Assembly: GCA_016165875.1 (NCBI GenBank)
Contig: JABBOT010000004.1
Span: forward strand, 31,339,866-31,403,865
DNA length: 64,000 nucleotides
Direction: 5' to 3'
From: Acanthopleura granulata
Lineage: Eukaryota > Mollusca > Polyplacophora > Chitonida > Chitonidae
Each line of letters begins with the position of its first letter. Within the stretch, counting starts at the first letter, position 1. Below the pieces are notes generated by a model, which was given only the letters and a program-made list of their open reading frames with translations, was not told where the DNA came from and did no database searches. Shown here in pieces: positions 28,101 through 40,100 of this stretch. A program made the translations under genes and the position numbers.

Positions 28101-31100
28101 AATGGTAAACGGGATTATTGCCAGCATTATTGGGCTGTACTTGACTGCCCTTTTGTTTATCATTTGAAAAGCCAGCTTTTAGAATGTCATTAGCACTGGG
28201 ACATTTTATCCCTGTTCATTGCTGTTCATCACCGTCATCACTAGAACTGCTTCATTACAGACTTTTGACAGAGGTGGTGATGAGGGAAAAGTTCTTTAAA
28301 CTAACATTTTATAAATACTACATGCCTGTGGATTTGTTTACAGATTAAGGTGTCATTCTGGAAGTTTTTCTTGAAGTACATTTTGAAAATAGAGATAACC
28401 GTACTGGAAATGTGGAAAATTACTCCTTGTCCATTGTGAAAAAAGAAGCACATGTACTATGTTAAGTGGGGAAGAGTAGATGGGTGATGTAATGGTTTAA
28501 GATTATACCTCGGTGAGGCATGACTGATGAAGAGACTGTCAGACTGGAAGTCCTGCTTTCAGTCCTATTTGGTTACCAAGACACTGTGTTACAGCCTGCT
28601 GAAAACCTCCAGTCAGAATCTTAACAGTGGGGTTCCAATTGCATCTGGAGACACAGTGGGGAATCTTTGGGGACAGCTGGGATGAGGGATAAGGATGGAA
28701 TTTTATGGGTACAGATACCATGTCTGCTGTAATGTGTAGACATTCAGGCCTGTCTGTCTCATGAGTTGGATGGTAGTTGATGCTTTGCAAGGCACAATTC
28801 ATAGGGAATGATGTTGGAATGAGTCTGTCCTGGCTTAGGTTAATATGACATGATGATATATTCATGACAATGGGTTGTTGCTGCTAGTGGTACCAAGACA
28901 TCCAGGTAAAACCTTGTACAGCTCTGTCTCTTTGTGAACAACTTGCTCTCTTCCCTTCTCCCTCTTTAGTATTGTTCACACGCTGAGCAGTTTCAACCTG
29001 TATGAAGACGCAATACGAGAACCAATCGAGGAGTTTGACGATTTGTCAGACGCCATTTCAGATCCTACCACTCAGTGAGTATCACAAAAACTTCTGATAC
29101 TGTAGCCAACAGGTAGTCTCATAGATCTGTATAGTACTATCTCAGGGCCATATGTTAATATTTAGATGCAAAAACACGACGCATAATAAAGACACTTTGA
29201 TATTTTATTCAGTTGAAATACCCAAACATGAGGTGTAATAGAGACACTTTGATATTTTATTCAGTTGAAATACCCAAACACGAGGTATAATAGAGACACT
29301 TTGATATTTTATTCAGTTGAAATACCTAGATATTTGCACTAAGGATAATGTAGATATATTAAAGTTGCATTCTCTAGCAGTAGTTGTTACACCGCCGATT
29401 TAAAAAACGCATTGTCCCATCACCTATCTTTGCATGGACTCTGAAAATCAGAGACATGACTGCCTGTGTTTCTAATTGACTGTGTGGCTATGGCATGTCT
29501 GCATCCATTCTGTTACCTCCTTAATGTCATTAGACCAGCTAATGCTTAACTAATGCTGCATCATCTGGAATGCAATAGTTTCCACTCCAAAGTAAATCAT
29601 CTTTTTTCATCCAAACTGTATATCTCTTTTCACTAGTACAAGCAATATACTACCAGCTGAACATCCAATAGTACCAGTAATATGTAACAAGCTGTCCATT
29701 ATTAGTCAGCATTATTATATGCATGGATGAGTCGACATCGAAATGTGAAGGAAATAAATTTAATAAGTGCACATATTAATAGTGGTTATTTTTTTTTCTT
29801 TAATAATGTTGACTTTGAAACTTTAAGTAGCTATAAAATGATTTGATAAGCCCTCGTTTTTAGTATATATTCTTAATTTTCATCATGTCCAATGCCACGC
29901 TGGTTATGGAAAGTCATGTGCAAGAATTATTGGTTTCGATGTAAAAACTATACAAATCTGTAAAGACTCATATTTTGAAAACTGTGCAATATCAAAACTG
30001 GACATTTTTCAGGTGCACTATTTTAATTGTGTTCAGAAAAATCTTTTTTACATATTATTGCCAGTATGGGGAAAGGACTTTGTTTGCAAATTTTATGAAT
30101 TATTTTTATAAAAATTTCTTCTTCATACATAAATAGAGTGTACAACTAAATTCTTCACCAATGTTACTAAAAGAAATATGTGTACCTTCCTAGTAACCAA
30201 CTGACTTTAATATCATAATTATTAATCTTACTGTTTTAATCAAGTAAATTCTGGAGACTGGATGTAAAACCTTTTATCAGTTGTAGGAGACTCTTCTGTA
30301 TTAATCTCTTGTGCACCTATTCTAACAAATGTGGATGTTGCTTGAAGGCTTTTTTTTAGAGTATGCATAATTGCAGGTTTTTTTATTTATTGGCTCTGTT
30401 ATTGAGAATGTTGTTGCTGTTTTGTCTTGCAGAGTGTCTGTGAGCAGGAGAACGTTTGGACCGGGGAATGTTGCTGTCCACTCTTGGTTTGCTTCTTCTC
30501 CACAACTGACAAAATCAATATGGTTCATGGCAGTGAAACAGCACCAGTTTTACCTGGACAGGAAACACAGCAAGGTGAAATAATTATATGCAGCCAACAT
30601 ATGATCTTGTTAATGAACATTTTGGTGCATTAAAAAAGCTTACTTCGTATATTAAGATTCCTTTTATTACTGTGTAGGTGATGGAAAAAGTTACTTCTTC
30701 TCTGCAGTTCTGGAAGATTTTTTTTTTTTGAAGGCTAATATATGAATGCAGTTCTAATATTAATCACCATGATGTTGGCAAAAGTTACATGTATCAGTAT
30801 TCCCAAAATCAACGGAGAGTTACAGATTATAGTATGCAGTAATCTGTTCAAGGGTAGCATATGTATAGCAGTGTTGTTTAGTGCCCACACACAAGTTATG
30901 CTCAAAATTAATTCATAGTGTTATATAAAAATTTGGGTGTCATCATGAATAGTTTTTCTCTGGAACTTGTCCTGCACCCAGATTAGACTGTTTTCCTGTG
31001 CTTGTCATATGACAGTGGCCTGTTTTGGCTGCTAGGTCATGCATGTAGGTAGCACTAACCAAGTAGCCATAGTAATGCAAATATACCTCAGGTCTGTCTA

Positions 31101-34100
31101 GACCTTGAAGAGTTATAGTGTTGTTTAAAGATACTATTTTCATTTTTACATATGTGTAAAGATACATTTTACATGTATATAGTATTTCACATAAAGTTAA
31201 GCTTTTAAACACTTTTTTCACAAGAAATTATTCGAACTTTAGAAAAAATAACAACAAAAACTCGCAAAGAACCCTGTAAGGTGGGTGAATCAAAAAAAAA
31301 TATGCCACTTGAAAAACACTGAACTTAACTGAAACACAATAAATGTTGAGTCTGTCTGCTCGTGTTCACCATGTTTAGTTAGTCAGTGTCTATGAGAGCT
31401 ATGGAGTGAAAACATTTCTTTAATTGTCATCTTAGTCGGCATGTGTGCAAATCTATTCTGTCGACTCTGTTCTTGGGATAATCCCTGCTTATTGCTGGCA
31501 TTGTATTTATGATGCCCTGGCTGGGAAGGGTGGCTGCTTGTAGGTAGTTGTGCACAGATCTAGCTGCACATGGCAAGGCATCGAGTTACGCTTTGTGCTC
31601 ACCTGGTAATCATCCTAAAGACCCCTCTGCAGGGAAATGGTGTTCATATCCTGTCAGAAATGACCTGGCTATCTCCCTGGATGTCATCAAGACCCAAGTG
31701 ATCTTCCCTCCCCACACTCTTCTACCTGACTATCTGTTAAGTGTCCGACAATCTTCCCCTTGCCCATCTGTAAAGCCAAAGAGCGGAAGAAGTAATTAGG
31801 AGGTAGAGAAAAAAAACTCTACACAAGTAGAGTGAGTTATTTAAGCTTATGGTAACAAGACAGAGAGAGAGAGAGCGGGTAAAGTGAGAGATAAAAATAA
31901 ACCTTTAGCTTTGAATATACTGTCTTCATAAAGGGCCTCTATTCTACAGTCTTACTTAACATCATTTGTGAACTATGTATAGATGAAGTGTGAAATAAAG
32001 ACAACTGTAAAAAGAACATAGCTGTCTTAGAGTAGACCATGAAAATATTTTTCTTAAAGTAATGAAAAATTTTAGTTGAAAGATTTGCATTTCATTTTCT
32101 GAAATATGAACTTTATCTCTGTTTGAATCAAGCCTATTTTATTTTTATTTGACAAGGGCAAGTTTAAATTGTGCAACAAAAAAATTTGTAACTGTTCATT
32201 ATTTAGAGAGAAAAATATAATGTGAAATGCAAATTTCATTGGTACAGTTTGTGTTTTTAATATGAAGTAACATTTTTATAAATTTGATCTAAGGTTTTTA
32301 CATTTCTCTTTAAATAAAGCTGATATCATCTCTGATTTTCTCAATGTTTTAATATTCTTAATGTTCTTATTACATTGCAGCAGGCAAAAACAAGGATTTC
32401 TTCCTGTACCTGCAAACAAAAAACATAGCTGTCATTCACAGATTATCTCATCTACTCAGACTTAATCTTTAACTCTTTAATTCTTTGGCACCACACTCAC
32501 AGACTCACTCTTTCTTGACAGTTATCACTCCAAGCTTGGCTTTAGCCTGTACTTTGATCCAGGCCTAATTGGGAAGCTTTGATACTGTTAAGCTGGTATC
32601 CTCTCATCTGAGTCTGTGACTTACCTGAGCTGATGCCTGCTGAGAGGGGAATCCCCAAGCTCCTTGAGGGATGCCCCCTGTGGCCCCAGTAATGCCCATT
32701 GTGTGCAGTGTTTATCATTAAGTGAGGACAGACTCACAAGCCACTGCTCAGCTCCAGGGGGTTATTTCTGTCTATATATACTGGATGTATCTTTGGTGGA
32801 ATCAGTAAGGTAGTATCAGAGTTTGTGTGTACCTGTTGTAATAAACATATGCCAGGTCTGACTATCAGAGAATTGCCGAGACTCTCAGCTTACGGTTGCC
32901 TTGTGTTCCCTGTGTTCTCTCTCTAGTCCCAGCTCCCATCCGGTCGCAGTATGAGCGAGATAGCAGCAGAGTTATCCCAGAGCAATGCCTCTCTCTCTAG
33001 CTCAGCCACCTCAGACATGAGCCGCAGTGAGAGCTCACACAGCATACCAAGTCTCTCCACCTCCAGGTTTGACGGTAAGTACCTTCGCCGCTTTGCCAAC
33101 CTTGCAGATCCATTTTCACCTGTTGACATGTGCACCTATAACTGATACTAAATGGTACCTGGAAACGTTTTGCCCGTTTCCTCTCGTCATCAGTAAGCTT
33201 AGCTTGCTTATTAGTCTGTGAGGTAAGAGGATGTTGTGTAATTGAAAATGTGTAGATGAGGGTAGATATCTGTACAAGTGTATAGGCTGCTTGCAAGTTA
33301 CTATTCTGTGAATACACAAGTTTATTCTGTGTGTGCTGTTCTAGAGCGTAGAAATGGACTTGAGAATGTGGGAGAAGAAATCTGGTTGTTTCTGAATATG
33401 CCAAGTTTTTCAGTTACTACAAAGTGGTTAGCTTTTCTTCTTCTGTGGATGTACATATACATCTGGTTTTATAATTGCTTGTTGATTTTTCAGTTAATCT
33501 TGACCAGTCAGAAACCACCCGAGAGGCTCAGAGAGAGATGTATTCTGCACTACAACAACGCAAGGAGGCTTTAGAGGAGACAATGAGGAAAAAACTGGAA
33601 GAACTCAAGCAGCTTTGTCTCAAAGAAGGGGTGAGTATCCAGAACTAGAGAAAACAACACTTCAGTGGTCAGTGGTTAACACTGTACTGATCAATATTTC
33701 ATTTACGTGGCCGGAAATCCTCATAATTTCATAGTTCAGATAATTAATATGTACTATTGTGGTATGAATGTATGTATTAAATGTGCTATTTGTTTGATTT
33801 TTAATTGTCATATTATTTCATTATTAAAAAATAATTTTTGTTTACCAATGTCTTATGAATGTAGATAATAAATATGATTTTTATGTTGTTTTCAGGAGTT
33901 GACAGGAAAGCTGCCCACAGAATACCCAGTTACCCCGGGAGAAAACCCTCCAATTATTCGCCGGCGAATAGGAACGGCTTTCTCCCTCAATGCTAGAACA
34001 GTGTCACAGAATAATGTAAGTCATTGTATGGTGTTACAGAGAGGAGTGTTAGGGTTCAGTTTTACTGTTGCCCAATAAATACCAAAGGAATATTTCGTGT

Positions 34101-37100
34101 GATTTTTTTAATTTGTGTAACAAGGGGAGTGTAAGGGTCCAGTTCTACTGTTGCAAAAAATATTACAAAAAAACATAGAATTTAGATTTTGTTGAATTGT
34201 TAGTTGTAATTGTGATGAAATGAAGAGGTTTGTTTAAGTGAAATCATCCCTAGATTTACTCATGAGTTCTTATCTTACAGAGTGACACCAGCAATGAGCT
34301 GTCTCAGTTGGAGCTGGAGTATGACCTGCAGTGCAAGATCAACAAGGCAGCCCACATACTGGCCAAGGACAAGAGTGTCAGCAAGGCATCCAGGAAGAAA
34401 AGACTCCAGTCCTATCAGAAATCTACCCAAAAGGTCCCTGATCCTTTAAGCTCCTTAACAGTAATTAATTAATTAATACTAATTGTTTTTGTCAACATTT
34501 GAAATATTGTGGCTGTTAGCTTGAAAAGTGCACTCAAAGGGGTACAGATGATCTATTTTGGACATGCCTTAAGTGGAAATTGTGACATAGTTGTTTAATT
34601 CATTGAAACATTTCTACTTTCAGCTGAAGGAGATGGAGAAAAGGCTGAATGAGTTACGTCGGTTAGCAGGGCGTGGCGCACTGAAGTCACCCAGCCAATC
34701 CCAAGCCAATATATCCTCAGGTCAGTCTGGTGTCTTCATGGAGTTCATCATCTAAGTCTTTCCCCACCTGATCGTGATTCCCAGATTTGCGGTTGAAGTT
34801 GTATACTTTCCCGGAGGGTTCCATGCATGTTTTAACATACCACTGTGGTCCTTCTGACTCCATTTCCATTTTGCCATGTCTGTTTGCCATAGTTATTATT
34901 AACTACACATTCCAGTTTCACTGTTATGCATGATAGTTTTGTATGTTTAGTATTTCTTGAGTTTTTTATTTGACAATAAACCATGTATGTGGAATTATGA
35001 CTTAGATACAGTAGTTGTTTGTATCGAGTTGGAACTTTTCAGCCAGGGGAAATAGCTGTTAATTGGCATTTGTTTGCTAGGGAAGGGACCAGGGATATAA
35101 AGGTAATTTGTTCCTGTATGTTCTAGGCTTTGTCTGGGAGCAAAAACATGCAGTGGTGAATATGTCTTAGGTCACCACGGCTATTTTTCTCCACATTTGA
35201 ATTTATGTGGCAGAAATAGTAATTCTAATATACAACTGTGTGAAAGCTCAGGGGGAAAATTTTAGAATTCTTAAAAAATTCTGCATTAAACTAGAATCTT
35301 TCAAAGCAATTTAAATAACTGTATTCTCACTTTTGGCATTTACACTTCTGAATATAATGGAAATGAGGACATCAGCATTTCACGAGCCTCACAGGTTCAC
35401 ACAGGTTAAGGCGAATATGGTTAAAGTAAGACAGCTCATGTTGTTCATTACAAAGACTAAAAAATTCGTTCTTAAATGTAAAAATCTGTTTCAAATTGTG
35501 CTAATTCATTGCTGATCTTAGTATTCTAATTATATTTGATTGTGCTGCCAATTGGGGAAGGCGCCAATATTTTTAGACTTTAGATTTACCAATCAGATGG
35601 CTAGGAAATATGAGCTGTTTATTAGCTGTGACGTAAATGTTCTGAGTTGTCTGTCAGTGTAATCACATAGGGAGAGCATATATGTTTAATTATAACAAGT
35701 ACACTGAAAAGTTTTTCCACACCAGTATTGTGGTGGAAGTAAGTTTTGTGATCATTTCATATTATAAATTTATGTATATACTTAAGTGTTCAACCACAAT
35801 CCTAGCAGCTTCCTACAGTCTCGGGTGGAAAGAGTCTTCTGTACATGGAACAGTTATGTCACAGCTAAGGCAGAATAACTGCATTTCAAGCTAGCCGATG
35901 GAGCAGGGTCAAATATCAATTTCCGCTGTTGTAGTTGTTGTTGGAAAAAAAAACTTACGTAAATAAACATGACATTGTCCAAACTTTTCAGCAAACTCAG
36001 CTTAGAACATGGACTGCCTTTCACTTTAAAAGACGTAGTTTAACGGTAATTGTTAATGGTGTCATTGAGGTGGCTGACCCATCCTTGCATGATGTACGTG
36101 TGGTCTAGTAAGTACGTAAAACCACGCCTTTTAACCATGCTGCTATACAAGAACACCGGCCTGTGTGAACTCACTCCAATACTGAAATGTTGATTCCACT
36201 TATTTCTGGTAATTTGGTGCCTCTCTTGCTGTCACTAGCTTGATACATATGGTGGTACGTATGGTGGTGTCAGCCAGTTGTAAGCACTGCAATTCATGAT
36301 ATACCCACTGGGTTTATATTCTGAATGAATATAACACCGCTGCCTCAACCCATTGACAAAATTCTAAACAGTAGTGACATCAGCCCCCGGATTTTAACAA
36401 CTTTTTTTGGTGATAACAAAAAGAGACTAGCGTTGTCATTTGGGTGAGGAGTTTTATCTGAGAATGTTGGACATGGTCTAGAAATGAGTTTGAATGTAGT
36501 GGGTTGTTTTCAACAGATAACCGGAGTGAGGGAAGCTTGTGCCCCACAGACAGTGCCAGTGGTAGGTTATAGTGATGTCTTTCCTGTAAGATTTATATGC
36601 CACATTTCACCTTCTGTATGGTCAGTGTGGACTAGTGAGCATTTGCCATTGCACATGCATGGTTTGAACAACATTTCCTTATTTATAGTGTAGAATAAAA
36701 AAAATCTAAAAATTCAGTTATTTTAAGCAACTTAAAGAGACTTGCTTGTGATGTATATTACAGTAGTTGGGGTATTTATTTGTGCATATGAAATAGTTGT
36801 AATCAGGTGATTATGGTGACATATCTAATGCATTACATTTTAAAGGTATGTGTTAAAGAACCAATTTGAATGATGTAAATAGGCCAACAGGCCAATTGTT
36901 AACCACCAGATCACTAGTTAAAATTTGTAAGTTCTTAATTGTTAGATAATATTCAACCAACTGGCGTTTTTTATCTCAGTGAATATAAATTTCTGCTGCC
37001 CATACCTGTGGTTTAGATAGTTCCTTCTATGAAGGTAATTTTAATAATCCAAAACTTTTGCCTCTGAGGAGAAGATGGTGGTACTTCGTTATTCAGCTGA

Positions 37101-40100
37101 AGTTTCGTACTTTCAGATCTTCAGTCCATAGCTTCATCAGTGTCTGACACGGTCTCTCCTGGGGATTCCCCTTCAGTTGGCAGGTCCACGTGGGGGCAAA
37201 AACAGGTAAGCTCATTCATGGATAAATAGGTTGAGGGTTGGGCTATTTCTCAATCGAGTCATTTTACCTGGCCTCTGGCCTTGGCCAAGGATTAGTTTCA
37301 TAGGTCATTGGCCACATTCACAAACCCTTGTTGACACATTCTCCATTTTCTTTCTCCTAAATGACTTTGCTGCATGATTGTTTATATCAAAAAACTTCCA
37401 GCATCAAAAATAATTTGGTGAAAAGCTGTGAAATATGGCCTGTGGCATTTAGTGTCTTTGAGAAATGGCTCTCTATACAAAGTTTTAAATGTTTTGTTTT
37501 GTCAGCGTTTACATGTTTGTATAGAACGTTTCCTGTGTTTGTGTGAGGCTTATGTTTATGGACATTTGTAAACACAGTCTGCTGTTTACATACAACATGT
37601 AACATCCAAAAATTAAATGGCTTTAAAAGAAAAGAACACATTTATACAACCTACACCTAAATTGAAAGAGCTGTTACAAACTGTGTGGAGTACTATTTTT
37701 TGACATTTTTTAAAGGTTTGTAAAAGAGGCAATCTGTTTTAAACATCATCATATTTTACAAAATCCACCTATTCGGGGCACATAGAAAGACCCTCCATGT
37801 TTTAGGTATGTCCAAGGAAAATCCTCCTTCCCTCTTGAATACTCATTGTGACGTCACTTAAGGTTTTACTCCTACCATTAAGATTACCACTAGATTAACT
37901 TGTATTTCCAGTCTCAGCTAAATATGTTTGTACATCGTGATAATCATGGATTTAAAGCCGACTCCAAAAAGGTTTGAGATGTACTAGAGGGCCACATCAT
38001 ACCTACATGCGTGGCTGTAGACTGCCAAAATGTCTGAATTGTGATGTCCTGAAGGCAGAGAGCGCAACCTGTCCTTTCACGGATTGCCCCTCTCAAAGCC
38101 AGAAATCCCCATTCCCTCTCACTCGAGCTTGGTGCATGGTTGGTCAAACTACTGCTCTCAGCCTCACTCTGCCATTCAAACTGGTAGCCTTCTAAGCTGA
38201 AGTTACATTCACTATCATCAGAACTAGACCTGGGGTCACTACTGAAGCCCTACATTACATTATCTACATGATATTTTTTTTACTTTCAAAGACAGAAGAG
38301 CTACTTTGCAAAGCTAAGCACGATGATGTAAGCAATCTGTTAAAATTGCCGCCTAGAAAGTCTTCTCAGTCTTAGATGTTTAACTATTAAATACTCAAAT
38401 AACAAGCACTTCTGCCAGAAAATTGAGATTTTTTATTTAACCATAAGTAAGGCCCTTTCTTTTAAGGTGTAGGTTGTATAAATGTGTTCTTTTCTTTTAA
38501 TGTTTCGAAATGTGGCTGGAAGTTGACATTGAATTGACTTGAATTTATGTATCATGAGTAAAGGGCAAAATTAGTTATTAAGAAAAGCTGCATGTACAAT
38601 GACCTTGAATTTCACCAGATTTAAAGGAAAAGAAGTATAATAAAATATTGGCTATGTCACTGAAACGTGTTGAAATGTTTTTTCAGTATATCACAGTGCC
38701 TCCCACACAAACCCCAAAACATTTTTCCAAGTTCAGTGGACCTCAGAATGAGTTAAAACTTCAATCAGGAGTGAAATTCAAGGTCATTTAGCTACTTATT
38801 GCTTGAAGTGTGTTGTTGCATTTGTTCCTGAATGGGCTGGCTGTTCTTGGTTTTGAAGGTTGGATCTCTCCATATAGAAGATATCTCATTGTCAGAACCA
38901 GATCATATCAATAGGCAGGGAACTTCTGACCTGAGGAATTCTCAGAGTTCTGAAATTTTACCCTCTCCAGGAAACGGGCAAGGGGGGTAAGTTCTACTTT
39001 GATCAGGGTTCTCATGAAGGAAGTAAAGATTATAGAATGGAAGGGTGTGAAACCATTTGATGTGTTTTTCTGTCATTTGTGTTCTTCGATAGTCATCTTT
39101 CTTAGCTTTTGTTTTCATTATTTTTCCTGAAATTTAGGTGTAATGCAGCTTGTTTTGGCGGTAGTGTTTGTTTCAGAAACTGTTTGTAGATTGTTGAAAA
39201 TCAAATGACAGAAGAAATAAACAACATCACTGGTTTTTTAGAATTTGGTTTCCTGTTTAGCCATGTTTTTTGTCTGTGAACAAGTGAAACGTATGTAGGT
39301 GATGGGTGGGACAGTCAAGTATGTGTGTTATATAACTTAACTGTATGTCAGTCCTAACAAAGGGAAATAACTCTGGTCTGCACAGTTTGGAAAAGTGTGG
39401 CTAATGTGATGTTTGTTAGTGTAGTTCACTGATTACAGACAACATGCTTCTAGAAAATGACCCTTAATTAAGATCACAAGTTTTGAATCAAAGGAAAGCT
39501 GAAAAAATATAGCCAAACCTTTGAGGACTCACACTTGAATGGCTTTCTGAAAATTACTGAGGACTTTCTGTTACCGTGGTTTGATTTGTCATATCATATC
39601 CAGGGTAACAACCATTTTACTTTTTTGTTTGTTTTTTTCACCAGTATATATAATTTTTGTGAAGTAATTTATTTGGGCAACCTGGTTATATATGTCTGTT
39701 CCAAAAATATTCTGGCAAAATCCCCATTATATGTGTGACAAGGTAAATAAAATATGGTAAGTTTTATGTATGAACTGATGTATGTACCCTGGCCCATCAT
39801 TATTATCTGAGGTCCTGTTTACATGAACAGAAAAAGCCAAGATACAAGTGTACAGTGTCACAGTTATTGTAGGCTACCACATTCTTCAGAAAAAAAAACA
39901 AACAAAAAATTTCTCTGTGGTTAACACATTCTGTTCCTCTCTTTGTGATTGCATGTTTGACCTAGCTTTGTTTTACCTTACAGTTCTCAGACCGGTTATG
40001 TGACAAGTCAGGTGTATTCCACACAGACCCAGTACCGGGCCCAACGGTTCCCGACTCTTAGTGGCCGGAGTCGGTCAGACTACGACAGTTTCCAGGGATC

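Noticed and set aside
37960..38200. GC-richer stretch with a 73-codon open frame in intron n-o
   Set aside because: No splice sites join it to exons n and o in phase, and no domain is recognisable. Probably an old repeat.
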